A DNA stretch of 64,000 bases from Siniperca chuatsi (GCF_020085105.1 NC_058051.1:26772955-26836954); one strand, 5' to 3'. Counted from the stretch's first letter, positions 23,485 to 38,600 are shown. The notes: generated by a model from the letters alone, not told the origin. Translations and numbers: made by a program.

Positions 23485-24207
23485 ACTTCAGAGGCAAATA
23501 TTGTACTTTTTATTCCACTACATTTATTTGATAACTTCAGTTGCTAGTTACTTTGCAGATTCAGATTAATAATACAAAATATAATCAACACATAAATGAT
23601 GATGAATAATTAAAAGTTAAGATAAGGTGAAACTTTATTGATCTGCGGCAGCTACCTGGCAATTTATAAAGCAGTTCAAATTAGCTCCATCTTTACCAGC
23701 TGCAACATTAAAGGGATGTAGCCTACACATTAATGCATCAATAATTATAATCCAATAATATAATATACATTATTCTGAAATGGGCCATTCTGCATAATGA
23801 GTACTTTTACTTTTGGCACTTTAAGTATATTTTGATGCTGGTACTTTTGAACTTTTACTCGTAAAATAGTAAAAAATTTGAATGCAGGACTTTTACTTAT
23901 AACAGAGTACTTCTACACTGTGGAATAAAAGATTGGAGTACTTGTTCAACCACTGAATACATTTTGAGGAGAAAACTATACAAATACACTTCCTACCAGG
24001 AAGCTGCAAGTGCCCAAGTGTCTCTTTTGGAGCGAATATGAGACGTTCACGATCACTTTAAAATAATGAGTATAACGCGCACACGCTTCGGCCTTTTCAC
24101 GAAGATAATAGGTAGTGTACTGAAAGACAAATATCAGCGAAAAAGACAAAGAATATAGCAGATTTAGGCCACATCCTGATGCAGAGGCCGAAGAGTGAAA
24201 AATAACA
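23485..24207 (+). repeat. segmental duplication, copy proximal to the SOWAH promoter
   Basis: Second copy of 18690-19395, including the reversed family A element with its nested insertion (AACTTTATTGATC) and about 260 bases of nonrepeat DNA (GTCTCTTTTGGAGCG, TTCACGATCACTTT, CATCCTGATGCAGAGG). Homology is lost after GAAGAGTGAA near 24200. Confidence 0.75.
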
Positions 24208-24239
24208 TGTGAGATATGAGATGTCTTTAAAGGGTTAAC

Positions 24240-24426
24240 AGGAGGAGGCGCAGCAGTGGTCAGCTCGTCTGGGTGGAGTGAAGTTTAGACATGTACTCGA
24301 ACAAATTAGCCAAGAGGACTGCATTATGGCTGAGTGAGAAATACCAAGAGAATTGAAATCACCTTTTAAAAAACACAAACCCAGAAATTCAAGTCGCTAC
24401 AAAGACGTCAGAAGCACTGAGCTGAG
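24240..24426 (+). promoter_or_regulatory. probable 5' UTR and promoter-proximal region of the SOWAH gene
   Basis: A GC-richer stretch follows the duplicated repeat block and leads to the start codon in the context GCTGAGATGA. No TATA box was noticed. The transcription start was not located. Confidence 0.4.
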
Positions 24427-27400
24427 ATGAGGGATGTGAGTGAAGAGTCGCTGCTGGATTATTTCTACTCCACCGGAGGCAATTCAGGCAGAGTCAAAAA
24501 TGCAGATATACTGAAGACATTTAAGCCCTTTATTGGCCATAGTGACTTGCAGTTGCGTGGTAAGTAGCGAGCCGTTGTATCATGGATTCAAGCAGATGAA
24601 AATATTCGCCCGAAAAATGGGGAAATGTGATGTGAACGTGCGGCATCAGTTAGTGCTCGGTGCTGAGGGATGGCACAAATATCAGCTGACCTCGTGTTTG
24701 CCTGACAGGTCTCATATTTGGACTAATATGATCCATGTTTTGTTTTTTTTTTATTTAAACGCAACATTCCCCAGTCTGCTTTAACAAACAGCTCTAATGC
24801 CCTTTCATTGTTCTCTGTTGTAAAGCAGACATCTGGTTTGCATTAAAAGCCCCTCCAAAGATCTGCAGGAATTGTGTCATTTCCTCCCTTCAGGCCAGTT
24901 GTAGAGCTGCCTGGTAACTGAACAGAGGACCTGAACCAGCCCATCACCAAAACATGTCCCCGTGCAGTGTCACTGCTCAGACAGAGCTGTGCTCCCCCCC
25001 CCCAGCAAAATGAGGAATAGTTCATTATTGTAGAGTTTAGCTCAGTAATACTGTATTTGCTGGAAAGATGTGGCTCTCTGTTGTTCCTCTCCACCCACCT
25101 ACTGTACAGATGCTTATGCAATCCTGTTCCACCAAAATTTCTCTCACATTTGGCTTCTACAGACAAATTGGGTTTTTGGGTGTAAGGTTATGTTTTTATA
25201 GTTTTTATAGTTGCTTCATCCCATTTTAAAGCTCGACTGTGTCACTTTTAAAAGAGGAAATAACACAATCTTCCTGTCACAAACGAAAAGTTGATTTCAA
25301 AAGCAAATACACTCAGGAGTTTTGCTGCTACAACCTTACTTGTTCTGGTATGACCCATCACCTCTGGTGGCTAATGTGCAACAGTAGTTGATTAATCAAT
25401 TAGTTAATCGACAGGTAAATCAATTGGCAGCTATTTTGATAGTCGTTTAATTGTTTTTTTCAAGCAAAAATGCCAACATTTGTGACAGGTTCACAAATGT
25501 GAAATTTTGCTGGGGTTTTTTTGGTCTTACATTATAGTAAATTGTATATCTATGGGTTGTGGACTGTTGGTCGAACAAAACAAGACATTTGAAGAGTCAC
25601 CTTGGAGTCTGGGAAACTGGGATGGACATTATTCACTGTTTTCTGATGTTTTATAGACCAACCGATTAATCAGTTAATTGAGAGACTAATAAGTAGATTA
25701 GGGTTTGGGTTTTTTTTGCTAATGTGCATTAATATCCTTTTTCATACAGCTGCATATTTGTCCTCTGACTCAGATGGCGCCAAAATAATGTACTGATACA
25801 GTTCTTTGATACTTTAAAATTATTTTTGACTTACTGGCTCAAATTGTGATAATACAATTTTTAAATTTAAAAAATTTGGTTCACTCAGAAAAATGTGTTC
25901 ATTGTTTTAAAGCTGTTTCTTTTGTATTGACTGTGTATGGGAGTTTTGGGCCAGTGGGTGCAATGCAATATAATTCAACAGCATCACAAACTACAGCCTC
26001 CAAAATAAACATAAAGTTGAGTCACATCTCTGGACATAATAACCGTGATGAAATGAATGGGTGTCAGAGTTACACAGTTATACACAGTTATACTTTTGTA
26101 ATCAATCAATTTATCTGAGGCATGCCAAAATGTAGCGTGACAGTAACACAAGTGTCAGCAAACTGGTGCAGTAACGTTAGTTACACAGGAATATGTATCT
26201 AAAGAGTGCTAACGTTAGCTAACGTTAGCCACCGGAAGCTTTTGGTCATACCAAACCAAGTAAGGCTGTAGCAGAGTGTATTAGCTGAGCAATATTGCAT
26301 TTTATGGCTTATAAATTAAACTTTTTAATTTGTAACAGGAAGATTGTGTCATTTATTCCTTCAGAAGTTATTATGGCAGGGCTGTTGTCTTATACTGCAT
26401 TCGTTTTAGCTAGGTCTACCTAAAATAGATACATGTCCCATTGAAACTCTTAAAAGATAAAGCACACACACTGCAGTTTAATTGCAAAATATATACAAGA
26501 CGACAAATTATGAGTGTGTAATGATTATCTATCCATTCAACAGTGCTTTTACCTTTGGCACTGCCTGAAATACAAACATATTTTAACCTCCCTAAATGAT
26601 TATCCAAAGTGACCTTGTATTGCAGTTGCCAGCATGTACTGTCCAGATGCTATGTCAGCACTGCAGTTGTTGACAGAGGTTTAGAGGGCTGCCTTGATAC
26701 TCTGCCATCTGACATGGCTGTCCAATTAGAAAAGTGCATCCCACATATTTAAAGTCTGTCATAGCATGTGGTTGCAGATTTTCATGTCGTAATTGTGATG
26801 ATAGTGTTTTAATCATAATTAAGTCCACAGACATGACTGGATGTAGTCCTCTAATGGGGTTGCTTTTTCATCAGATCGGAAAACTGGGACATGGTGGGGA
26901 GTGTAGCGGTGTTGGGGGGTGCGTGCATGTGTGTGTGTTAGTTGCTTGTTTGTGCAGACCTTTGGCTAATAAATAACTAGCACGTATACTGTGTTACTCA
27001 CTGTGGTGAGCAAGGAATTCTTTTGTTGAGACAGATGTAAGTGGCTGCTTCCTTTGGATTTCCTGTTGTTGTGAACGTGAGCGGTGCAACTATCTCACTG
27101 CATCAGGAAAAGGAAACACTTCAATTGTCCTGAGCTGCATGCCCAAGTATACCTAGGCATGAATGGAATACCTACGACTGGAAAATGTCTAAGTGTAGCA
27201 GATCTGGCTGCTTGACAAACAGAGTCAGCTCTTAATCACACAGTCTGCACATGTCTGAATATCTGCTTGCTGGTGTAAACAAAGGCAGATAGCTTTATCT
27301 GATGAGGTCTATCAGCTTGTCAGCTGTAGTTTGTCCCACAGGAAAGATTTACTGTAGGTCTTAGTTGACTCAGGTCTTTGCCTGTGATCTGTTTGGATCT

Positions 27401-30400
27401 TTGCTGGAGGGGAACCTCTTTCCTCTCTCTCTTTAGCTTGTCTTGTAGTGGCTTTTTTCACTAAAGCAGCTGTTTATTTGCAATGTGAGCTGCATCTAGC
27501 TTGGTCAAATAGACATGTACTGCCTCATCTTACTTCAGATGAAGAAACAGAAACCAGCAGCTCATCCTGCAGACTATGACTGACAAACGCACACATCTAT
27601 TGGAAACAGACACTGTTACATTCGATCCGCGTCTGTAAATACTTTTATTACAGTTTTCTATTACTGCCTCGCACATATAATGACATTTCTGGAGTTGGAA
27701 TCACTTATGTATTACTGAATGTGAGGAATTCGAAGCTATATTTAGTTTTCAGTTTTTCACATCAACATATTTTTCCCTGCAGCTAAATACAGAGAGGAAT
27801 TCAAGCTCATTATTGACCGAATCGCTGTGGTGAAGTCAGAGAATGTAAGTAAACTATTAAAATATGTTTACCTTCTGTGGAAAAACTCCCATGTATTCTG
27901 TATTCACATTTCAACAATGAGGCATAAACAGGCAAATGTATCACTGCTATGAAAGGTTGCCGTTCCACTATCATGACTTAACAAGGAAATGTCCAGTCTG
28001 TTTTTCTTTTTTTTACATTTTGTACCCACCGGTTTCCCCCAAAGGGACTGACTGCAGCTGCAGTTTTCATTTTCCTTGAAACTATGTCTATGAAGTATTT
28101 TCACATATTGACAAAATGTTACTGCAAGATAAATCAGTCCAAACTAAACTGAGTTATTATACTGAGTTATTATGTATAGACTGGATTAATTTTTTGAATT
28201 AAATTGTTTCAATCTTTTTTTTTAAGGAATAGTTTGACATTTTGGGGAAATATACGCTAGGGGTGTGCCATATCATATCGTTCACAATATATTTTTTATA
28301 TGGTAAAAAATTCATATTGTGATAATGGCAATATTCCAAATTGCTGATGCATAATGACATACTGTTACGCACAGCTCAACAAGCATGATTGAAAACTAAA
28401 GTAACATTGCTACCAGCTTCCCCAAATTGAAAGTTCAACTACCTTTTTTGTGGAAAAACATATCAGACACAGCTTATTGTTTATATAAAGATACTACTGT
28501 GCCTCACATCCATTTTTAAGTTCAACTACTTACTTACAAATTCTTAAAATCACATCTATTCATTCCATCTCGTTACAAAAACCCCAGAATCAATGAATAT
28601 GCAAATATTGTTCATTTTAAATGTTTAACTATTCGACACAAGATGTCTCCTACTTCACTGAAAAGTCCATTCTGAGTGTTTGTGCACTGGAGGCTTCAAG
28701 TTTCCACACGTCTTAAACTCATATACAAGGTGAGCACAGAGAAACCTTCACCCCCTCAGTAGATGAATGTGAAAACAAACTCATTTTTAGTGGAGGGCAG
28801 CTTTAAAAATAAGGAATTATAGATAAATTCAACTCCCATTATTGGATAAACACATACAAAACACACAAGTTATTGTGAGAAAGACAGTAAAACCCACATG
28901 ACTGGGGTTTTTACAGTGGATGTCTTTCTTTTTTCAAAGGCATATTGTGCTAATTGACTCTGTTTGTTGCAGGGAGAGAAGTATCTTGTCCTAAAGAAGA
29001 AATACAGGCAAATGCTGTATGAGCGAGACGCCAAACATCATGATGGGGACGGACAGAGCCATTTGAACCCGGCTAGACCTCTGGCTACTGTACAGTGGGA
29101 CGTGACAGACACCTCGACTTCTTCTCCTCACCAGAAGGAACAACAGGATGAGCCGATGGCATGCGGAGAGCCCAACAGTGCTGCAGAGGTGAATTTAAAA
29201 TCAGCTTGCTGTTCTATTCTGTGCTATCTGTAAAAGCACAACAAAATGTGGGATGATTCAGCAACAACACTGGGTGCTAAAGTGCCACTTGCTGACTCTG
29301 CTATCACCCCAACACACCATGTTTACTCTTTATGTGAATGATGCATTTATTACTAAACAAGGCCGTCTTTGTTAGTGTGCTCTGCCTTTTCTCTACCACC
29401 ACGTGTCAGCATTTAATGACGGATGTGTGGCGCGCACAATTACACAGAGGAATACTGTGGAGCAGAAAAATGCTCTTTTACTGGGGAAAATCTAAGTTAG
29501 CCACTATGAGAAGAAAGGGAAGGTCAAAGGGCTTATGTCTTATATAAAGGGCGGAGCTGTTCAAAACTAATGCATAGAAGCACTCGACTGTTGTGAAAAT
29601 AAACACTATGTGCTGGTTTAATGCATGATAATCCTCTGGAAGTACTTTTACATATTGTTCTTGCAATAAACTTGAGTATTTAATTAATTAGATTAATATA
29701 TTTTACACTGCTGGTTGTATATCCTTGCACATGCTTTGTTCAAACAGGCACTAAAGCAAACATTATCTTTCTACACCCAGATGGTGAAGGGAAGAAAAGA
29801 GCAAACAAAGTGCTAATGCTGTTAACCTCAGCTAGCACTTGACGCAGCTAAACGTTTAGCCTGCGAACACTCAGATCACACATTTGGATCAGAGACAGTT
29901 TGAGTTTATAGCACATTATGTCTGTACTCCTGTAGGACCAGCAGACAGGAACAGCCTTCATGCAGCACACTCTACTTCCACCTCCTGTCATCCAAATCCA
30001 GGAACCCTCGGCACAAAGCAACAGGGATGATGAGCTGGACAAAGATTCGGGGTCAAAGGTGACGATTTGGCTGATTGAGAGGCAATGCTTGAATATTGGG
30101 CTGGTACTCATAGGCAGCACTGTTGCTTTTTGCCCTCCTGCATACTGTTTTTTAGGCCATACTTTAGATTCCCAACGAGGGGTACTTGGAAAGACGGAGG
30201 AGTAGCTCAGCTATATATCCACATATATCCACACAAACACACAAATGGGATTACAAATTGGCGTGAGGCTGCTCTTTAGTATATTTATTGTCACAATAAC
30301 CAATAAACTACCAGCTACTGTATGATGGCTGGCTGACTGCACAGGACACACCTGTGTCCCACCAACCTGAGTCAGTTTTAACACCTCAACAACACGTTCT

Positions 30401-33400
30401 GCGATTGAGAGTGAGAAAACTAGTTAGCAAGCAAGCAGAGAAGTCGGAATATAAAAAGCTAAAAGTAAAGGATATATGGTTTAAATGTGGTAGTAATATG
30501 AATACAAACTGTACCAAAGCTACTGGAAAAAAAACAAGCCTAAACACAAGTCTTTGTATGAAAATATAGTAACAACATCCAGTTTTATATAATTAATAGT
30601 GTTAAGTAACATCTACTTCAAAATACATTCAAAAGAACACATTAGAACATGACGAGTGGGGTTGATGAAGCCTCAAGTATCCCACTTGAGGTTATCTGAC
30701 AGGGATGTGGAGGTACTTAAAACAAACAACCTACTGTAATAACCACTATTTCACCACCAGAATTTTATTCCAGTCAGAATCTAGAAGGCTGCGAAACAGT
30801 ATTTAGACCGTCAGGTAGGATCGCTGTTGGACATACTGACACCTGTAAATTAATGTTAAAATTAACATTTACAGACAACATGATAACATATAATTTTTAT
30901 ATGTATAAAACCAAATAATGTTACACACTGTTTTAGTGATTGATCATTCAGGAATCTCATTCAAAACATAGACTAGGTTGAAATAGCCTGAAACAATATA
31001 TTATCAGTGATTATATAAAGTTCATATTGTGAAATGTTGGCCTCAGATCTTTGTTTTTACTGTTGAAAGAAGATTGTAACAGAAGCCCAGTGGTGGAAGA
31101 AGTATTCAGATCCTTCACTTAAGTAAAACTACTAACACCACACTGTAAAAATACTCTATTACAAGTAAAAGTCCTGCATTTAAAATCTTACTTAAGTATG
31201 TAAGTATTATCAGGAAAATGTACTTAAAGTATTAAAAGGAAAAGTACTCAGAACATTTACTCATGCATTAATGTAAATGCATTTTACTGTTGGAAATAAT
31301 TTTGAACTATTTTGTATCAGACTGCAACTAATGATTATTTTCATTATGGATTAATCTGCAGATTGTGTTCTCCATTAATCGAGTAATTGTTTGGTTTGTA
31401 AAAATTTTGAAAACAGTGAGAAATGCCGTCACAACCAGAGCCCAAAGTGACACCTTCACAACGTTTGTCCAACCAACCGTCCAAACCTCAAAATTATTCA
31501 AAATAAATTAGAATAAATGTAATTATTAAAAGGAAAAGTATCATGTTTTTCCGTGAAAAATGACAAACGATTATCAAAATTGTTCCCAATTAATTTTCTG
31601 TCAATCGGCTAATTGATTAATCGACTAATCGTTTCAGCTGTACTTGCATATACTGTTGGGTAGTTTAATTTATAACTAAACATGAAAATATCATTTTATT
31701 TTGAATGCAAAAATATATTACTTAATTTATAAAGTAACTAGTAACGAAAGCTCTCAGACAAATGTACAATATTTGCCTCTGAGATGTAGTGCAATAGAAG
31801 TAGAAAGCAGCATAAAATGGAAATACTCAAGTAAAGTACAAGTACCTCAGATTTGTAATTAAGTACAGTACTTGAGTAAATCTACTTAGTTACATCATCT
31901 GTTTACATTTTTTTCTTTTTCTTTAAACCTTTCTGTGCCTATAAATGATGAATTACTAGTATAAATATAAGCACACTAGTTGGTTTCCAGCACCTTTTTG
32001 ATTTAGATTTAAAGTTTTCATAATTAATGTCCTCTATTTCTGAAAGACGTGTAGATGAACATTCAGTTTGGGTCACATGAAGGACAGAACTGGGATTTAC
32101 ACAAAATTCTTGATTTTTTTTGGAATTACATACAGTATATTATCACAGTTTCACTGAGGGAAAAACACTGACTTCCAGGTCAGTGCTTACACTCTTTTTG
32201 TTCCTCCTTTACCCACCAGGTGGTGCTAAGTAAATTACCTGGATTTGTAACCTACAGTATGTTGAATTTGAGTGGGAGGAGGACCCACTAGGGGACAAGG
32301 GGGAGAATCTGCATTTAAATTAAGCTCTCTGTTATTATGTTAAGCAGCAACATGTTGGAACTCATTATAAAGATAATAATCATTTGTGCCCATTAAAGAG
32401 ATTGGGATTCATCCCAGAGAAAGATATGTGGCTCTCCTTGATGACCTGCACAATAGATGGATTAAATATGTTGAAGTGTGTTAATATAGCACCGCAATCA
32501 GATTAAGTGTGTTTGCTTTAGGTATTAGTCACACCATTGAACTTTGTATTTAGGACACCACTGGGTTGACAGTTGTTTCACATTACAGAAGCTACCTGGC
32601 AGGTAGCTGACACTGTGGTGTCATACACTGTTCTTAATCAAAACACCTGAGGCTGGAAGCGTTGATGTTATTCTCCCAACGCTTGATAGGAAAATCATGC
32701 TCCCAAATGCAGGATGACTCTCTGGGGCAGATAAATTCAGTTTTCCTTTCAGTTTAAATTTGATTCAGGAGGAGAGCATCGTCCTCACCTGGTATCTTGG
32801 TCCTTCATAGATAAGACCAGCTGTGGTCAGCTTGAATTCTTGTTGATTAGAATGGATTCCAATTAGAGCTTGACCGATAGCACTGATATCATGGTATTGG
32901 CATATATGTCGGCACATAAGCACAAATAAATTTAGTACATAAATGTCAAAGAGATTTTTGAGGAAATTTGGAAATGGTTGTCTCTATTATATAGTTTGTC
33001 CTCCAGAAAGAGAACAGAAGTTTATTTTTGGACTGAAACATGTCTTGCTCAGAACATATCTTGGTCTCAGTTCTTTAAAAACCACATTTTAGGGGTCCTA
33101 ATTTAAAAAAAGTTTGTTTATGTTATGTGTTTAAAAAAAATAAAATAAAGATAAATCACTATTGGATTTTTAAAACACAGTGGAAGAAAAGGTGAACAAA
33201 AGGTACAGAGGAGGAGTGGTTTGAGAAGTTTCTATGGAGTTTTTTTTCTCCAGCCGTAAAACCTGTTACCATAGGGATCCAATGTAACTGACATGAATTC
33301 AAGCTACAGCTACAGTTCTCTGCTGAGGACAAAACTTCAAGCTTTTAACAGCTACATTTCAGCCCTTGGAGGATTAGCATTTAAGATTAATTAATTTTGG

Positions 33401-35031
33401 TTATTGTGATTTTGGCTACAGGGACGGTCAGTTGGTGGTCCAACTTTAGATATTTCAGTTCAATAACTGTTGGACGGATTGCTGTGAAATTTTGTACAGA
33501 CATTCATGGTCCCCAGAGAATGAATCCTACTGACCTTGGTGATCCCAGGATTTTTCCTCTAGCGCCACCCTGAGGTCGACATTTATGGTTTTCAGTGAAA
33601 TGTCTTGACAACTATTGGAGGGATTATCATAAAGTTTAGTACAGACATCCATGTCCCCTTCAGGATGAATTGTAATAACTTTGGTGATCCCTTAACCTCT
33701 ACCCATCAACAGGTCAAATTTGAACTTGTCCAACACTTATGCTAGTCTGAGGTTATGACCAAAACTGATGACATTCCCATCAGCCTCAGCCTCATGCTAA
33801 CATGTGCTAATTAGCAAGAAATTAGCATGCTAACACGCTAAAACTAAGATGGTGAACATGATGAACATTATCTGCTAAACATCAACATGTCAGCATTGTT
33901 AGCATGCTGGCATTTAGCTCAAAGCACCGCTGTGTACAGCCTCACAGAACCACGAGAGTGGCCGTAGACTCTTGTTTAATTATCCAACATTATTAACGTG
34001 ACTTGACCTAATTGTGTAAAGAACGTGAGGAGAATCCCCTATGTGAAATGTCATTAGTGACCTCTTTCTACTAGTGGTCAGCTGAAGCCCCCCTTCACTT
34101 TGAAGGCTCTCTTCAGATTGGTTTAGGTTGTTTAAGTACAGTTTCACTTCACTCTACTTCTACTCCACAGTCTAATACAAGACAAAACAACTGGGACTGT
34201 AACGATTAGTCAATACATCAATAAGTCGACTGATAGAAATTGAATCGCCAACTGTTTTGATAATTGATTAATGGTGTCATTTATCAAGCAAACATGCCAA
34301 ACATTACTTTCTTAAAAATGTATGTGAATATCTATGGGTTTTGGACTGTTGGTTGTTCAAAACCTTAAAGACGTCAACTTGAGCTATGGAAAATTGTGCA
34401 ATATTTCTGTATTATCAGACGAATAATTGAAAAAATTATCAATAGTTTTAACTATAAGTAAAAATAATAGTTGTAGCCCTAAAAGCAACTACAATTACAT
34501 GAAAAAGTCTTTCCCTTCATGCCCAACAATGTTTTTCTCTGCCTGTTATTATTGGTCTCCACAAAGAGCGCCAAAAAAATGGACATGTGCTGGAGTGGAA
34601 CAGGCTGGATAAATACAATCCCTCCACTTTTTATGTTTGGCACGCTGACATGTGACAGTTTGTGCGAGACACATGAAAGGGCTGAGTGTTTTAACATCAT
34701 GTCTCTGTATGAACTAAGAACAATTTGCAATCAAGAAAAAAAAAAACCTCTCCCCTCTCACATAAATCAGCCACTGACACTTTTATACACTGCAAGAAAA
34801 GTTTTTCTCTTGAGCCCTTCAGACTGAAATGGTGACAAAAACACATGGCCCGACTGTAGGCGTGTTGTTTTTTGGTTAATTGTTAATTGGATTGTTATTC
34901 ATTACCCCTTAGGTGTGAAACTGGCACCTCCATATCGCTAGCTCATTACCTCTCTATCTGTCTGACACCCTTTGGTCACGTCTCGTCAGCGGGAAAACAT
35001 CACAGCACTGTGCCCTGTGTGTGAAAGTGGA

Positions 35032-35078
<47 letters not shown>

Positions 35079-35645
35079 CTTGTGATGCTGGATCAGGCTG
35101 TGTGACTATTATGACTGATACGGTACAGTTAACTTGTGTCACAGTTTGGGTTTTTGTCACCACTGAGTAATAGTCGTCTGTTTTCCGTCTTTCAGTCCGA
35201 GTCAGAGCAAGACGAGGAGTGTACGGGCAGTATGGGCTCCACTGCTGTCGCTGTAAGTCCTTTTCATGTCTTTTCCTTGTTTTCTTTTGGGTTTCTTATT
35301 AACGAAGGCTGAGAGGATTTATAAGTAAATATCTTAAGTGTCATGTCTACAGAATTTGAATTTCTTTTTTCTCTTAACGATAGATGACCGTTAGGGTTTG
35401 GTCTTGGAAATACATATCCACTCTCCCTGTGATGTCACTACTGTCAGTCCTCGTTCCCTTTAAACCAGTAACAGAAGTAAAAGCACAAACTGTTGAACTA
35501 TGTACAGTGTGATCATGGGTGTCTCCCACATTGTGTCAGTTGGCCGTGACTCAGTCTTTTGTGGGAAATGGATTACAGGTTTGTAGTTTCAGCATTATCA
35601 AAAGAGCCCACAACAGGATGTGGACAGTAGGGTGGGTGTGTGTGG

Positions 35646-35687
<42 letters not shown>

Positions 35688-38600
35688 ATTTGTGTGCACA
35701 TTTAAGCTCTAACTGCCCTCTCTGTGGTAGCTGGATCCTATAGAGAAGGAGTGGATCTACTCCGCTGCCGGTGCTCGACTCCCTGACCTCTCTCAGCTGC
35801 TCAGACAGGACCCCTCGCTGGCAAACAAGAAGGTAGCGCCGCCCTCTGCTCTGCCACTTAAAGGATAATTCCACTTTAAATTTTTAGATTTTTATCCATC
35901 TGTCATAATAATATCATCTAGGAATGTGGCGATATTGCTACCACAGAGTCTGATGGGGCAAGAAACATGAGCAGTCAATTTAGTTTTGAGAAGTTTTGAC
36001 AACAATTTTGACAATTTAGTTGTGATAAAACATTAAGTTGTGCCCTCTTCAAATAGTGCACAACTTGTATGAATAAAAACTTATCCATTGCCATAGTTAG
36101 GTGTGCACTCAGTTTCCTATGGGTTTAACAGTACAGTTTAACCTCCAAATAAACTGGTTTAGATAATCTGGCTAAACTGTTGGCTTGTTTAGGAGGTACC
36201 AGGGACTAAATTTAGTTGATCTACTATGGTTTCAATTGCCAAAATAGTCCCTACTATGGGGGTAGTTCTTTCCAATGGTTCAGGAACTATTGGGGTGGAG
36301 TTTGCAGTGATGAACGCTGATGATTGGTCATCTTTTACAACTTGCATACAGCTTCATTCACAAAATAAGGAAATACTGGGTGCCTCTAGTATCAATATCA
36401 CATTTCTTGTGATGTTTATTGACATTAAAAACAAAGTCATGTTGTTGGCTTGCCAAATATTTAAAACAAAAAGAGCGAGAGAGAGAGAGGGAGCGGTGAT
36501 AAGAGGACAAAGAGAGTGAATGAGAGAAATAAAACTTTATTTGCTAATTGTTTCATGGCGGTTACAATCTAAAGCTGAAATAAATAACCGTCAAAGACTC
36601 AACTGATTATTGCTACTGTGTAGGGAGGAGCTGTGGCGTTTTCAGTCTCCTTTTCATCCATTCAAACATCAGCGGCATGCAACAGTACATACAAAGAACA
36701 ACGTGATGAGTCTGTGTTTTTGTTTCTTCGTGTGTGAAAATTAAGTTTGTTCGCCGTTGTTCTTTTTATTTGTCATCGGTCTAATTTGCCTAATCTTCGC
36801 GCAAACAGGAACGCGCAAAAGGGGGCTTTTAAGTTTCTAGTTCCAAAGTTTAGTTCCTTTGGTTCTATTGTTTCTTGCCCCATTGGACTTCATCATGATG
36901 TCGTCCTGTTCCCAGATCTCAGCGATCACTTTGGTGGGTGCTCAAAACTGATAGACTTAATGACCAAAACCACGCAAATAAGACCCAAGTTGTAATAAAC
37001 CAGAATTATTCTTTAATGTAACACAAGTAGAAAGTGAACAAAACAAAAAAAAGACACTTTTTCAATAAAAACTGTATCATGTTATTGGATACATGGTATA
37101 CTTGGTTTTTACTAATACTGCGTTTGTGTTTTGTGTCTTTTTTTTGGGGGGGGGGTCAAACCAGGACTTCACCTCAGTGAGTATTTGATGTGGCACTTTG
37201 AGAAAAATAGCTACAGACTGTTTGTAACATGTTGCATGTTGTGGTGTCGGTGTAGTTATTATCAACTCATAATATTGTGTTGGATGTAATTTATTATTAC
37301 ATGATTTTTGTCTGACTTAAAGCCTCTTATGTTCTCAATTTCTCACACTGTGGCTCCCGACTGTGACCATGACCATCCTTCTCAGGGGGTAAGTTTTATC
37401 ATCTCTACTTCTGTCTGCACCTTGTGTGTAATAACTCTGTAACCTACTGTAACCTGTTGGAATGGAAGTTCATGTACAACTTGCATCAAATACAGACGAT
37501 ATCTCAGCCCTGTCTTTCTTGATATTTCATCTGTGATTGTGTAGTTCAGCATGCGATACAGAACTCGTCACTCTCCGACCCGTGTTTTGCTTGTATAACT
37601 TTCACAAGCTCGTTCTGCCGAGATTTTCCCCTTAATAGTATTCTGAGAACCCTGTGTTAAAACATCCAGATCATGCATTTCAAAGGTCCACTATCAAAAG
37701 GATTATGAAAGATAGCTTTTTAGCTCCTGTGCCCCCCTGACAACCCAAATCCTTTTATTTGTCTCCCTGTGCGCTTAAGAGATTTGAGCTCATGTTTGTT
37801 GTCCCTCCCCTGTGTCACAGTTCTCACACTGCCCTGTGGCCATGGCAGACCACCTTCTAAGAGTAGCCCTAAGCCTCTGCCATCCCCACCCGGACAAGAT
37901 AGCACGGCCGCCATTGAAGTGTAGGGAGATGGGGGGGAGATTAAGGAGAGTCTTAATGCCCCACAAAGACTTCACCCACTTAAAGATAATCTGAAAGTAA
38001 TAGAGCAGGCTGGGATTAATTGTAGAACAATGCTGGTTGTGTCCCTGGGAAGGTGCTAAGTCCCCCTCAGGCCTCTTTGATGTTCCCTTTAGCCCTCAGC
38101 CTTTCCCTGTTCAGCAGAGGTGGATGCCTTTCCAGAGATAACGTAAAGAGATACCTCAAATCACAAAGGTCATAGGACTCATGAGAACCAGAGTCTTTAA
38201 AACCAGGAGTTATTATACTTGATCTGCATTTCTCATGTCCTGACTTTGCGCAATAGAAGTTATGTTAAGTGTACCAAATACCAGGCTCTAAAATCACTTG
38301 TTTGACCAGGACTGAAGGGATTACTCTTCTTCCTGGGAGGACTTAAGTGTTTCCTGTTCTGACCAAATGTTTGTTGGGATCAGGTGGTTTTATAGATATG
38401 CACTTCAAACAGTGGTTTAAACGTGTAGTTGCTTAAAAGTGAAGACGCAACACAGGTCAGAACACCCCAGATCTCACCTAAGTCTAACACTTCTCACTCC
38501 AAAGTCTCACGCTCTTTTTCTCTTCGTGCTCTGTTCGTGACGTGGACCTCTGTTCCTGCTGTGACGGACTTCCTCTGCCACACAGTTTGTAAGTACATCA

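Larger units (their letters stand above)
14496..24240. other. gene-free spacer between plekhg5 and the SOWAH gene
   Basis: No exon with supporting splice signals was found on either strand. The spacer is dominated by family A copies (14813-15478, 15505-15997, 16097-16605, 18617-19138, 19944-20720, 22676-23960) with family B and D insertions. Nonrepetitive stretches remain at about 17000-18600, where a (GGCT)n tract lies, and 20900-22650. I see nothing identifiable in the latter. Confidence 0.7.

Noticed and set aside
32205..32232. A 10-nt exon (CACCAG/GTGGTGCTAA/GTAAAT) in the large SOWAH intron
   Set aside because: The splice signals are plausible but 10 nt would break the reading frame between the exons at 29936 and 35196.
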